A stretch of 64,000 bases of DNA from NCBI RefSeq assembly GCF_030052815.1, contig NC_079510.1, positions 47,272,725-47,336,724 on the forward strand, read 5' to 3'. Shown piece after piece: positions 34,366-45,539 of this stretch. The notes under the pieces are model-generated. The model did no database searches. It had not been told where the DNA came from and saw nothing but the letters and a program-made list of their open reading frames with translations. Numbering within the stretch: position 1 is the stretch's first letter; the number at the start of each line of letters is the position of its first letter. The stretch comes from Hevea brasiliensis. Taxonomy: Eukaryota; Streptophyta; Magnoliopsida; Malpighiales; Euphorbiaceae. The translations under genes were made by a program, and so were the position numbers.

Positions 34366-35643
34366 ATGGAAAATCAGGAACAAGTACAGAACCTACAGGG
34401 GCAAGTCTCCGAGTTGAAAGATCAGCTTTCTGAAATTATGAGACTAATGAAGGAAATGTCTCAGAATAAACCTACTTCAGAGCCTAGCCCATCATTACCT
34501 CCTCCGCCTCCTACGACAAATGATCCTCATCAAGCTTCAACTTCTTTTACCTTTCAGTCTCCCATCCCGGACCCGACAATCACTGTCAATCCGGTTACCA
34601 CAAATAATGACCTACCTTACTCTCATTACCCAACCATTCCAAACACCGACCCTTACCCTTCAAATTCAATCCCTCCAATTCACTTCACCCCTCATCTCCC
34701 AACTGGGGGAATATCCCAGGCAGTGGGAGGGGAAAATAAGTCAAAAGAAAGCGAGAAACTGTCTGCTCTAGAGGAAAGATTGAGAGCAATTGAAGGGCTA
34801 AATATGTATGGCTCTATGGATGTGGCATCACTTAGATTGGTTCCCGATGTGGTGGTACCTCCTAAATTCAAGGTCCCCGATTTTGACAAGTATACTGGGA
34901 ATTCGGACCCTCGAATTCATTTGGCCACCTATATTGCCAAGATGTCCTCTATGACAGATGATGACAGATTGTTAATCCACTTCTTCCACGAGAGCCTCTC
35001 TGGAGCAGCCCTGAGGTGGTGCGTTCAGTTAGATAGGAGCAGACTACGCTCCTGGAAGGATTTAGCCGAGGCCTTTTTGAAGCAGTACAAATTTAACTGT
35101 GATGTGGCCCCCACAAGGAGGGATCTTCAGAATCTGGTGCAGAAAGACCGGGAAAGCTTCAAGGAGTATGCCCAAAGATGGAGAGAAAAGGCGGCAGAAG
35201 TCCACCCTCCGGTGACTGACAATGAGCTGTGCTCTTTATTTATTGAGACTTTGAAAGCTCCCTACTTCAACTTGATGATTGGGAACACTTCCAACAGTTT
35301 CTCTGACATCATCCAGACGGGTGAGAGAATTGAAGCCAACTTAAGAATGGGACGATCGCAGAGTCACCGAGAACCTCAGAAAGAAAGCGCCAATTTTGGC
35401 AAGAAAAAGGAGAGTGACGTGCATTCCATCACTCGTAATAATTACTCCCGATTTCCCCAAAATAACTACCGCCATATCCTCCTCTCATGGCCAAACCATC
35501 GCAAACATTCCACCTCCTCTCCCAAATTATCCACAACCGCGCCCACAATATGCCCCGCCTACAAATTTCCAACCAAGACCACCTCCTCCTCCCGTTCAAC
35601 CAAGACCACCACAAAACAATCCAAGGCCCCCAAGAAACCCTGA
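34366..35643 (+). pseudogene. Element D gag, capsid part (frameshifted at its 3' end)
   Basis: ATG at 34366 (MENQEQVQ) begins a coiled coil of about 35 residues, then a long proline/serine/threonine-rich linker, then a retrotransposon capsid fold: SGAALRWCVQLDRSRLRSW, AFLKQYKFN and the conserved REXFXEYAQRWREKA pattern. It makes the virus-like particle in the cytoplasm. The last real gag residues are around NNYRH at about 35475. After that the meaningful frame is the one of 35396-37861, so a one-base frameshift lies at 35460-35490. The tail to 35643 is out-of-frame read-through. Confidence 0.88.
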
Positions 35644-37861
35644 TCCACCTCTTCCCCTCCCACTCAGTGAAATATACCGATACCTTGTCGGTATAAACCA
35701 AATTGTACCAGTCCCCTTGGACCCAATCCAGCCGCCATATCCCAGGTGGTATGATGCCACTGCCCGTTGTGAGTATCATGGAGGAGCACAAGGGCACTCA
35801 ACCGACAACTGCGGGGCACTCAGAGGGAGAGTGCACGCTTTAATCCGAAACAGGTGGTTGAAGATCAAGGGAAATGGTTCCCTCCCCAATGTTACCTCAA
35901 ACCCACTGCCTAACCATAATACGGGCAGTGGTGTAAATATAATAGAGTCTAAGGGAGAAGAATCAACACCAGAAGTGGATAAGCTGGTTCCTTACTTTAA
36001 GGAGATTTTTGCTGTAGCAATGAGGGAAGGCTACCTTTGCCCTCAGGTAGCGGGATTCGAAGAGAGTACGGGGTGCCCTTACCATGGAGGGGCAGCTGAC
36101 CATGAGCTGCAAGATTGTGAGGGGTTCAAACGGGAGGTCCAGAACTTACTATCCCTCAAAGTTCTGAGATATCAGACAAGGTCGAAGACGGAGGAGGAAG
36201 TGAACACCACCAGATTCAGCCAAACGGCTTCTACCTCCAAACCCAGAATCACCTTCTCACCTCCGGTAGCCTCACCGCCAGTAACGGTTATCCGAACTCC
36301 GCCTCAGCTCCCCGTCACCAATACTCACGCTGTCCCATGGAATTATAATTTCCAAGTTTTCACTCAGGGAGCGTCAAGCAGTACATCCACTCCTAATCCT
36401 GCCTCACCTCTGGCACCACCAAAACCATGTTTCGCTCCTCACGAGCATTTCAGAATGACTTATGCTGGACCTACCAGCGACATTACTCCCCAAACTAGTC
36501 CTCAGCCCGTTATCACAACAAAGCCCTCTCCACCTGAGCAAGAAGTCGAGTTTATAACTCGAAGTGGGAGGTGTTACGGGAACGAAGAAAGAGAGAGGAG
36601 GAAAGGGAAAGTAAAAATGGGAGAGTCATCAAGAAATACAGAAGAGGAGGTTGAGAAAGCAGGGGAAGTAGAGCCTGTTGAGCACAAAGAAGAAGAGGAA
36701 CTGCTGCTCCAAATCATGAAACAGAGCGAGTATGATGTGGTGGAGCAGTTGAGAAAAACATCCGCCCGGATTTCACTGTTATCACTGATCCTGAGCTCGG
36801 AAGTCCACCGACAAGCCTTACAAAGAATCCTGGATCAAGCCTTTGTAAACCCCGACATTACTCCGGGGCAGTTTGAGAAGATAGTAGAACAAATCCAGGC
36901 ATCCAGCTTTGTAGCCTTTTCTGAAGAGGAGGTAGACCCCGCAGGCTTAGGGCACAATAAAGCTCTACATGTAACTGTGAAGTGTAAGGGTTGTATAGTG
37001 GCCAAGGTCCTCATCGATAACGGATCAGCCCTCAATGTACTGCCTAGCGCTACCTTAGCCAGGCTGCCGGTCGACCAATCATATATACGTCAGAGTGCTA
37101 TGGTGGTAAGAGCCTTTGACGGTACCAGGAGAGAGGTGCTGGGAGACATTGACTTGCCAATCCAAGTCGGTGCATGTACTTTCAACGTCACATTCCAGGT
37201 GATGAACATTGAGCCAGCTTACACTATGCTGTTGGGAAGGCCATGGATCCATTCTGCGAATGCTGTTCCTTCGACTTTGCACCAGAAGATCAAATACATT
37301 AAGGACGGCAAAATCATCACTGTAAGGGGCGAAGAAGCCATACTGGTCACCAAGCCGCAATCACTTCCTTATGTGGAAGCGGCCGAGGAATCGTTGGAGA
37401 GTTCTTTCCAGGCCCTTGAACTGCAAGATACCGGGAAGGAGGGGGCTATGGCTATGGTGGCCAAAGTGATGTCGAGGAACGGGTATCAAGAGGGGAAAGG
37501 CTTGGGTACCGCCTTGCAAGGAATCGTGGAACCCATACCGGCTATTCAGAAGGTAGGCCGTTGTGGTTTGGGATATGAGGAGGATGCCCTCGTGGATGGG
37601 CGGTTCTGGATGAGGAAAATACTTCGGGATCAGAGGTTTGACCAGGAGATGGGAAAGATGAAAATAGTCCCGAGAATTACAGAGATCTTCACTAAACCGG
37701 TTATTCAACATCCGGCAAATACAGAAGAATCACCCGATGATCCATCCATAGATGTCATCCAACTGGACTCCTTGTATGAGGCCCTAGTCTCGCCAGTGGC
37801 TGAGGGGCAGGAGCTGGACAACTGGACAACAGAGGATATCCCTGTACTCAATCTCGAGTAA
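35396..37861 (+). CDS. Element D gag C-terminus, aspartic protease and G-patch-like segment
   Basis: 821-codon open frame, meaningful from about residue 27. It starts in a proline-rich stretch (gag tail). Two zinc-knuckle-like CxYHGG repeats follow (CEYHGGAQGHSTDNC at about 125; CPYHGGAADHELQDC at about 227). The retroviral-type protease has LIDNGSALN at about 538-546 and LLGRPWIHS downstream. A G-patch-like motif (NGYQEGKGLG) lies near 695. The protease core has N where D-T/S-G is usual, a variant seen in Tat elements. The frame ends at a TAA at 37859-37861. The RT domain is in a separate downstream frame, as in Ogre elements where an intron lies between. Confidence 0.88.
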   Translation: MARKRRVTCIPSLVIITPDFPKITTAISSSHGQTIANIPPPLPNYPQPRPQYAPPTNFQPRPPPPPVQPRPPQNNPRPPRNPDPPLPLPLSEIYRYLVGINQIVPVPLDPIQPPYPRWYDATARCEYHGGAQGHSTDNCGALRGRVHALIRNRWLKIKGNGSLPNVTSNPLPNHNTGSGVNIIESKGEESTPEVDKLVPYFKEIFAVAMREGYLCPQVAGFEESTGCPYHGGAADHELQDCEGFKREVQNLLSLKVLRYQTRSKTEEEVNTTRFSQTASTSKPRITFSPPVASPPVTVIRTPPQLPVTNTHAVPWNYNFQVFTQGASSSTSTPNPASPLAPPKPCFAPHEHFRMTYAGPTSDITPQTSPQPVITTKPSPPEQEVEFITRSGRCYGNEERERRKGKVKMGESSRNTEEEVEKAGEVEPVEHKEEEELLLQIMKQSEYDVVEQLRKTSARISLLSLILSSEVHRQALQRILDQAFVNPDITPGQFEKIVEQIQASSFVAFSEEEVDPAGLGHNKALHVTVKCKGCIVAKVLIDNGSALNVLPSATLARLPVDQSYIRQSAMVVRAFDGTRREVLGDIDLPIQVGACTFNVTFQVMNIEPAYTMLLGRPWIHSANAVPSTLHQKIKYIKDGKIITVRGEEAILVTKPQSLPYVEAAEESLESSFQALELQDTGKEGAMAMVAKVMSRNGYQEGKGLGTALQGIVEPIPAIQKVGRCGLGYEEDALVDGRFWMRKILRDQRFDQEMGKMKIVPRITEIFTKPVIQHPANTEESPDDPSIDVIQLDSLYEALVSPVAEGQELDNWTTEDIPVLNLE

Positions 37862-38039
37862 AGTACCTTTGGTTATCAACACTTGATCATTTTGTCCATG
37901 GTGACAAGTGTAATACTGTAAATGGACCTTTCTTATGGCATTAATATTAATGAATTGATAGCGCATTTTAAATCCAATACTCTCTTTCTTTCCTTTTTAA
38001 TTCCATCCTTATAACACGTTCTATTCTTTATTTATTCAG
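37862..38039 (+). other. Putative intron between protease and RT of element D
   Basis: AT-rich, with a polypyrimidine run and TTTATTCAG ending at 38039. The RT frame is open from 38040 except for two stops. Ogre-type elements are known to splice an intron at this point to fuse protease and RT. The donor is not clear: GTACC overlaps the end of the protease frame, and its phase does not fit simply. Confidence 0.5.
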
Positions 38040-41000
38040 GACCATTCATCAATTAACACCTAATAATCCAATAGACTCAGAAATCCCTCTGGTTAATTTT
38101 GAAATCCCCATAACTGCCATTACTTCAAGTGATTCTGAGGAAGAACTTACACAAGAAGACAGTGAAAAGGATGAGCCCTCCCTCGTGCCTTGTGGAGACG
38201 AGACGCACACAATAAACTTGGGCACGGAAGAAGTAAAAAGGGAACTTAAGGTAGTGGAGAGTGAAGAATTGGGAGATATGATCAGTCTGCTTAAAGAATT
38301 CCTCGATGTATTTTCCTGGAGCTAGGATGATATGGTGGGTTTGGACCCTTAGATAGTAACGCACAAAATTCCCTTAATTCCAGGAACGATTCCGGTGAAG
38401 CAGAAACTAAGGAGAATGAATCCCGGCACACTGCTCAAGGTTCGGGATGAAGTCAAGAAACAGTATGACGCCGGGTTCTTGGAAGTGGTCAAATATCCCC
38501 AATGGGTGGCTAACGTCGTCCCGGTAATGAAGAAGGACGGGAGAGTCAGGGTGTGCGTTGACTACAGGGATCTTAATAAAGCTAGCTTGAAAGACGATTT
38601 CCCTCTCCCCCACATTGATGTGTTAGTTGACAATGCTGCGGGATTGGGCAGGTGTTCGTGTATTGATGGGGCATCAGGGTACAATCAGATCCCAATGGAC
38701 GAAGAAGACAAGGATAAAACTGCTTTCATCACTCAATGGGGAGTATTCTGCTATCGGGTCATGCCCTTCGGGTTGAAGAATGCCGGGGCTACTTACCAGC
38801 GCGCAATGGTCACATTATTCCACGATATGATGCATAAAGAAGTAGAGGTATACGTGGATGATATGATCATCAAATCCAGGGGAGAAGAGAGCCACGTTCA
38901 GGTGATGAGGAGGGTATTCGAAAGGCTCAGGAAATACCACTTGAAGCTGAACCCTGCTAAATGCATATTCGGAGCTAGATCGGGGAAGTTGTTGGGATTC
39001 ATAGTAAGCGAGAAAGGGATAGAAGTAGATCCAGACAAAGTCCGAGCTATTCAAGAAATGCCGTCCCCAAAAACAGAAAGGGAGGTGCGCAGTTTTCTGG
39101 GAAAGCTGAACTACATTTCGAGGTTTATTTCTAATCTCACTGCCAAAGCTGAGCCTATTTTCAGATTACTCCGGAAGAACAACTCTACTCAATGGGATTC
39201 AGTTTGTCAAGAGGCTTTTGAGAAAATCAAGCAGTATCTGTCAAATCCACCAGTATTGGTTCCACCTGTGGCGGGCAGGCCTTTGATCCTGTATATGGCA
39301 GTTCAGCAGAACTCGATGGGATGTGTTTTGGGACAACATGATGATACCGGCCGAAAAGAGAGGGCCATTTATTACCTGAGCAAGAAGTTCAATGATTGTG
39401 AGTCAAGGTACTCTTTCTTAGAAAAGACTTGCTGCGCGTTAGCCTGGACAGCAAATCGCCTCAAGCACTACATGTTGAATCACAAGACATGGCTCATCTC
39501 CAGGATGGATCCTATCAAGTATGTATTCGAAAGCCCATTCGTGCCAGGAAGGATAGCCAAGTGGCAGGTTATACTCTCCCAATACGACATAGTCTACGTG
39601 ACCCGGAAAGCGGTGAAAGGTAGCGTGATCGCTGACCTCCTAGCGGAAAATCCTATCCAGGATTATGAAGCTCTGGATTTTGAATTCCCTGATGAGCATA
39701 TTAATGAAGTAGACTGTGAAGAAGAGGGCCCAGCCGATGTATGGGAAATGTATTTCGACGGAGCTGTCAATTTGTCCGGTAATGGAATCGGAGCTGTACT
39801 GGTATCCCCGGACGGAAAACACTTCCCGATAGCTGTCAAGTTGAGATTTGACTGTACCAACAATGTCGCAGAGTATGAAGCTTGTGTAATGGGTCTACAA
39901 GCTGCTATCAAAATGAAAATCAGAAAGTTGGAGGTGTACGGAGACTCGGCTCTGATAATTTATCAAGTCAAGGGAGAATGGCAAACTAAGGATCCCAAGT
40001 TGATCCCATATCAGAAGTACTTACTGGAGCTGATTAAGGAATTCGAAGAAATCTCTTTCACTCATCTTAGCAGAGACAAGAATCAATTTGCTGATGCTTT
40101 AGCTACTCTAGCCGTTATGGCTCAAATGGAAGAAGGGCAGACAACTCAAGCATTGAGGGTTAAAGCAAGGGATGAACCAGCCTACTGCTTCATGATTGAA
40201 GAAGAGCCCGATGGAAAGCCTTGGTATCATGACATCCTGGTCTACTGTAGAACCAGAGAATTCCCCTCAGGGGCAAGCAAAAATGAAAAGAAGATGATTC
40301 GGAGATTAGCATTGGGATACTTCCCCAGTGGAGAAACCCTATACAAGAGGAGCTCCAACGGCGAATTATTGAGATGTGTAGATGCAAAAGAGGCAAAGAG
40401 AATCCTTTTTGAGACTCATGAGGGAAATTGTGCAACCCATGCCAATGGGCACATGATGGCCAAGCAAATCATGCGACGTGGGTATTTTTGGACCACAATA
40501 GAGAAGGATAGCATCGAGTATTTCCGGAAGTGCCATAAGTGTCAGATCTATGCCGATCCGATAAACGTCCCACCTCATAAGCTGTTCAACCTCGTCTCAC
40601 CATGGCCTTTCGCAATGTGGGGCATCGATGTAATTGGTCCCATCAATCCCAAGGCATCCAATGGACATAGATTTATCCTAGTGGCCATCGACTATTTCTC
40701 CAAATGGGTCGAAGCAACGTCGTATGCTCACATCACGCAAAACACGTTTCTTAAATTCTTCAAAAGCAACATCATCTGCCGGCATGGCCTCCCGAATGAA
40801 ATTGTCACTGATAATGCCAAGAACTTGAATGGTCCGAAGGTTCAGAAACTGTGTGATCAATACAGAATCCGACATCTCAACTCCTCCCCATACCGTCCCC
40901 AGATGAATGGAGCGGTGGAAGCCGCAAACAAAAATCTCAAGAGGATAATTCGGAAAATGACGGTCACATATAGGGATTGGCATAATATGCTCCCCTACGC

Positions 41001-41466
41001 TCTTCACGCATACTGGACTTCCGTGAGGACCTCAACCGGGGCAACTCCATACTCACTGGTCTACGGGATGGAAGCGATACCTATTGAGGTCGAAATTCCT
41101 TCCTTAAGGATTCTGAAGGAATCAGGAATTGATGAATCAGAATGGATCCAGTCAAGGTTGGATCAGTTAAACCTGCTGGACGAGAAAAGATTAACAGCAG
41201 CATGTCATGGGCAATTATACCAGAGGAGAATGGCTAGGGCATTTGATAAAGGTGTCAGCACACGCGAATTCCAACCCGGGGACCTAGTACTGAAGAAAGT
41301 GCTGCCGAACCAAAACGATCTCCGGGGCAAATGGTCACCAACCTATGAGGGACCCTATGTGGTTAAAAAGGCATTTTCTGGAGGAGCCTTGATCTTGACA
41401 CACATGGACGGTGAAGAATTCCCGAGACCTGTGAATGCCGACACTGTCAAGAGGTACTATGCATAA
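38040..41466 (+). pseudogene. Element D pol: RT, RNase H 1, RNase H 2, integrase
   Basis: The frame from 38040 carries two TAG stops (38323-38325 and 38350-38352), then 1023 codons are open (38395-41466). RT has MPFGLKNAGATY and YVDDM (about residues 152-156 of the long frame). RNase H 1 follows (AIYYLSKKF, KHYML). RNase H 2 has YFDGA (about 452), AEYEAC, YGDSALI and QFADALA, giving the D-E-D-D set. Integrase has an HHCC-like zinc part, then WGIDVIGP (D about 744), TDNAKN (D about 806) and AVEAANKN (E about 842), a DD35E spacing. Two RNase H domains are a Tat-lineage trait. Confidence 0.93.
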
Positions 41467-42184
41467 AATGAGTGAAGGATGAAAACTCGAAAGGGCGTCC
41501 CAAAAAAAAAAAAAAAAAAAAAAAACTTGGGGTGAAAACCCGAAAGGGCGTCCCAAGAACCAAAGTGGAGAAATAAGGAAGGGGATATGAAACCGAGGAT
41601 GGAGAGGAAACTGTCGTGGCATGAGGCTTCAGAGAACTTGAAATAATGGCAGTTAAAAGACTTTGAAACCAACTATAAGGAATATGTGAGATCTATCCTT
41701 GTACCCTTCCTTTTCCTTTGAAAGTCTATCCCTATTTTTCCTAAAGCCATAATAAAATTATACTTTATTCCTTCTGCTTTTGTCTTCCTGTTTACTCACT
41801 TTTTAAATACTATCCTTTCTCTTTGTTTAATACGCTATTGATTAGTTAAAATTTTTGCCATAAGATTTGAATTCGAAAATTGATAACCTCACGTACTTTA
41901 CTATGAGATTTGCAGGGAATGGCCTTCAAAAAAAAAAAAAAAGAAAAAAGAAAAAACTAGGAGTGAAAACCCGAAAGGGCGCTTCTGGTCGAATGGACGA
42001 AAAGAAAGTAAAAACCCGCAAGGGCGCTTTCCGTAAAATAAGGAGAAAGTCTGGAACAGAAAAGGGGCATCTGAAGGAATGGGATCATGGGTCAAGTCTT
42101 GCAACTCCTCCTCCATTAATCATCGGCCTTCGATATCTTGTTAAGTACACTTCGTCAGGGAAAGAACTTCATGTGTCAGGGTTA
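41467..42184 (+). other. Element D 3' untranslated region with hairpin repeats
   Basis: No real ORF. Four copies of a motif around AAAACCCGAAAGGGCG lie at about 41480-41501, 41531-41554, 41961-41984 and 42008-42030. CCC-GAAA-GGG can fold as a hairpin closed by a GNRA tetraloop. Oligo(A) runs lie at about 41502-41525 and 41929-41945. Confidence 0.75.
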
Positions 42185-43590
42185 GACTTGCTTTGTAAGT
42201 TGATTTTAATTTCATGCAATTTACATTTCTGTCATCAACCTCTAGTTCCTTGATCTAAGTTGATTTTAAATTCCTGCAATTTACATTTCTGTTATCAATC
42301 TCTGGTTCCTTGATCTAAGTTGATTTTAATTCCATGCAATTTAAATTTCCTGTCATCAATCTCTGGTTCCTTGATCTAAGTTGATTTTAATTTCCTGCAA
42401 TTTAATTTTCCTGCTATCAACCTCTGGTTCCTTGATCTAAGTTGATTTTAATTTCTTGCAATTTACATTTCTGTTATCAACCTCTGGTTCCTTGATCTAA
42501 GTTGATTTTAATTTCCTGCTATCAACCTCTGGTTCCTTGATCTAAGTTGATTTTAATTTCTTGCAATTTACATTTCTGTTATCAACCTCTGGTTCCTTGA
42601 TCTAAGTTGATTTTAATTTCATGCAATTTAAATTTCCTGTCATCAACCTCTGGTTCCTTGATCTAAGTTGATTTTAATTCCATGCAATTTAAATTTCCTG
42701 TCATCAACCTCTGGTTCCTTGATCTAAGTTGATTTTAATTTCATGCAATTTAAATTTCCTGTCATCAACCTCTGGTTCCTTGATCTAAGTTGATTTTAAT
42801 TTCTTGCAATTTACATTTCTGTTATCAACCTCTGGTTCCTTGATCTAAGTTGATTTTAATTTCTTGCAATTTACATTTCTGTTATCAACCTCTGGTTCCT
42901 TGATCTAAGTTGATTTTAATTTCCTGCAATTTAATTTTCCTGCTATCAACCTCTGGTTCCTTGATCTAAGTTGATTTTAATTTCTTGCAATTTACATTTC
43001 TGTTATCAACCTCTGGTTCCTTGATCTAAGTTGATTTTAATTTCCTGCAATTTAAATTTTCTGTTATCAACCTCTGGTTCCTTGATCTAAGTTGATTTTA
43101 ATTTCTTGCAATTTACATTTCTGTTATCAACCTCTGGTTCCTTGATCTAAGTTGATTTTAATGCAATTTAAATTTCCTGTTATCAACCTCTGGTTCCTTG
43201 ATCTAAGTTGATTTTAATTTCTTGCAATTTACATTTCTGTTATCAACCTCTGGTTCCTTGATCTAAGTTGATTTTAATTTCCTGCAATTTAATTTTCCTG
43301 TTATCAACCTCTGGTTCCTTGATCTAAGTTGATTTTAATTTCTTGCAATTTACATTTCTGTTATCAACCTCTGGTTCCTTGATCTAAGTTGATCTTAATT
43401 TCCTGCAATTTAATTTTCCTATTATCAACCTCTGGTTCCTTGATCTAAGTTGATTTTAATTTCTTGCAATTTACATTTCTGTTATCAACCTCTGGTTCCT
43501 TGATCTAAGTTGATCTTAATTTCCTGCAATTTAATTTTCCTGCTATCAACTTCTGGTTTCTTGATCCAAGTTGGTTTTTAATTTTCTAAG
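42185..43590 (+). repeat. Satellite-like 60-bp tandem array in D (about 24 units)
   Basis: Unit of 59-61 bp with GGTTCCTTGATCTAAG, then TTGATTTTAATTTC and a variable part. I counted 23 GGTTCCTTGATCTAAG-type junctions. Three variant tails alternate: CTTGCAATTTACATTTCTG, CCTGCAATTTAATTTTCCTG and CATGCAATTTAAATTTCCTG. In the second half the first two alternate strictly, a dimeric higher-order pattern of about 120 bp. Arrays at this place are typical of Ogre-type elements. Confidence 0.95.
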
Positions 43591-43715
43591 TATTCCAACT
43601 TCCGTTGCCAATTTCTAGGTCGTTAACTTAGGTACACCTAATCGTCCAAAATATGAGTCTGAATCTTTACATAATTCCTACACGGAAATTTTTTTTTCCT
43701 TTAATAGAAATTATG

Positions 43716-43729
43716 TAAAGAGGGGCAGC
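43716..43729 (+). promoter_or_regulatory. Element D polypurine tract
   Basis: AAAGAGGGGCAGC immediately before TGTCGACACC of the 3' LTR. Confidence 0.8.
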
Positions 43730-44325
43730 TGTCGACACCATATTTTGGCCGATCCCCAAAATCAATAAAACTTTGAAACCGATCCCCGGTACTAAGTCTC
43801 CTTCGGACGGCTAATCACATTTCCGATCCCTCTTTGATAGGCTGTCACAATTCCGATCTCTCCCCGCGAAGAATTAAATCAAATTGTTAAGTTCTCGCAT
43901 CAGTCAAAGCTCTACCAGTCTATCGCTCACCGATCTCTCAAACACATTGTCGAAACTCAGGACCCGTCAAGTATATTCCTAATAAACGAAATGAACTGGC
44001 ACTAGATCTTTTCTTACCAGTTTTATTGCCAATCTCCTTTTCGAAAGATTAAGAGCTAAGGTTTTGGTTCGGTTTAATGAGGATTCCGATCTTAAGTGTT
44101 CAAGTTAAATTTTCAATTTTAATCAAGTCCCATTCAGCATTTCTTCCCCACCGATCTCATGCTTATTGTGCTTTCCGATCTCTTATACTTAGATTAATAA
44201 TTGCATTTAGTTCTTGTTTCGCTATGCTCATACAATCAAATACTTAGGCAATTCAGAGATTTTCCAATCACATCCATTCATTGAACAAAAGAGACATCCC
44301 ATTTCATTTCATTTTTTTGTACAAG

Positions 44326-45267
44326 CTATTCAGCTGGAGGGTCACCCCCAGCCTGATTTACATTTTGCTCACTCTCTCTCTCACCCTCGGCTTCCTCCTC
44401 ACTGTCCTCATCATCACCCACAGGAGCCAGGTCGGCCATCCAAGAGAAGTCCTCCTCTGGGTAACGCTTCTGGAGTTTGGCCAAGAGGTCCTTGTGAGCA
44501 TTCACATAGGCCCCGGCTATTCCCGTCACCATCTCTTCATCTTTCTCCTTAAGCTCCCCGTCTTTCTCTTTAAGCTCCTCGATGAGTTGGGCGACCTGAG
44601 CAGCTTTGTTGGCCTGTAGCGCCTGGACTTCTCCGAGAACCCGATTCCTTTCAGCCAGAACAAGATTCAGTTCGGCCAGCCTGTCTTCATAAAACTTCGC
44701 CCGTCCCTCAACTTGAGATATATAATCCCGAGCGGATGAGAGTTGGGATCGGAGGGAAGCCACTTCCTGATTTTTCTTCCCGATCTCCTTACCTGCACGA
44801 ACCTTTTCCCAAACCATGGTCTGATTCACCAGGCACTCCACGTTCAGGCTCATGGATTGAGTCAAGATATCATCAAGGCTGTTCGAGGATAGCCTGTCCC
44901 GATCCTCCTGGAGGAAGATGGAAGACCCCAAGACTTGGGCAAAACCGGGGTTCTCCCGAACAGTCCGGTTATTCTTCAGGGACTCGATTAGCTTTTGAGC
45001 GCCACGAGAAGAGGTCCTCCCAGAAGATTGAGAAGGACCCCTTTCCGTGCTTGGAACAACTGGAAGAGCCAGAGGCTGCTCTTCCAATCTAGGAGGAGAT
45101 CGGACAGCTTCAGCGGTCGGCAGATCCGAAGGTTGAGGCGGGTCCCCTTGTACTTCCCCAGGTTCATGACCAGGCGTTCGAAGCATTTCCGAACGCTTCA
45201 TCTCCTTTATTTTTCGGGAGATCTCTTTGTCCTTCTTCCGCTTCCTAGAACCCTCACCACCCGCCAT
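44326..45267 (-). CDS. Antisense LTR gene of D, 3' exon (3' LTR copy)
   Basis: 313-codon open frame starting MAGGEGSRKRKKDKEISRK, a strongly basic, nuclear-localisation-like start. A coiled coil follows (about residues 150-260), then a long acidic tail (DDEDSEEEAEGE). Immediately upstream of the ATG is an acceptor-like TTTTCTTTGTGCAG, so it is probably the second exon of the antisense gene whose first exon is 45540-46202. The 5' LTR copy has lost the first 60 codons by a TAA. The protein family is most like putative gypsy-type transposase proteins. Biochemical activity is unknown and none should be assumed. Confidence 0.65.
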   Translation of the reverse strand: MAGGEGSRKRKKDKEISRKIKEMKRSEMLRTPGHEPGEVQGDPPQPSDLPTAEAVRSPPRLEEQPLALPVVPSTERGPSQSSGRTSSRGAQKLIESLKNNRTVRENPGFAQVLGSSIFLQEDRDRLSSNSLDDILTQSMSLNVECLVNQTMVWEKVRAGKEIGKKNQEVASLRSQLSSARDYISQVEGRAKFYEDRLAELNLVLAERNRVLGEVQALQANKAAQVAQLIEELKEKDGELKEKDEEMVTGIAGAYVNAHKDLLAKLQKRYPEEDFSWMADLAPVGDDEDSEEEAEGERESEQNVNQAGGDPPAE

Positions 45268-45539
45268 ACCTGCACAAAGAAAAGGTCAGTGAGATCGCTA
45301 AGGTCCTGAGAGCTGAGATATAGAAAATACTAATGCCGAGGTCAGAGAGCGGAAGTTCGCGGTTTTGGCGGTGGCGATTGAATAGTACAATGGTGTAACT
45401 CGTAAGTCACAGCATCTAAACAAGAATACTTTTGAGTGGCGGCCTGACTCTTCAGATCCATCACTATTAAGCTTTCCTCCTGGTTCAGGGTAATATGCTT
45501 CGGAAGCAAAGGCCCCAGTACCACCTACTGAGGAAGTCC

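Noticed and set aside
41867..42253. 128-codon frame in the D 3' region
   Set aside because: Its lysine/arginine-rich sequence comes from oligo(A) and the hairpin repeats; no family resemblance.
42185..43590. CRISPR-like array
   Set aside because: Regular 60-bp units without unique spacers, in a plant retrotransposon; it is a tandem repeat.
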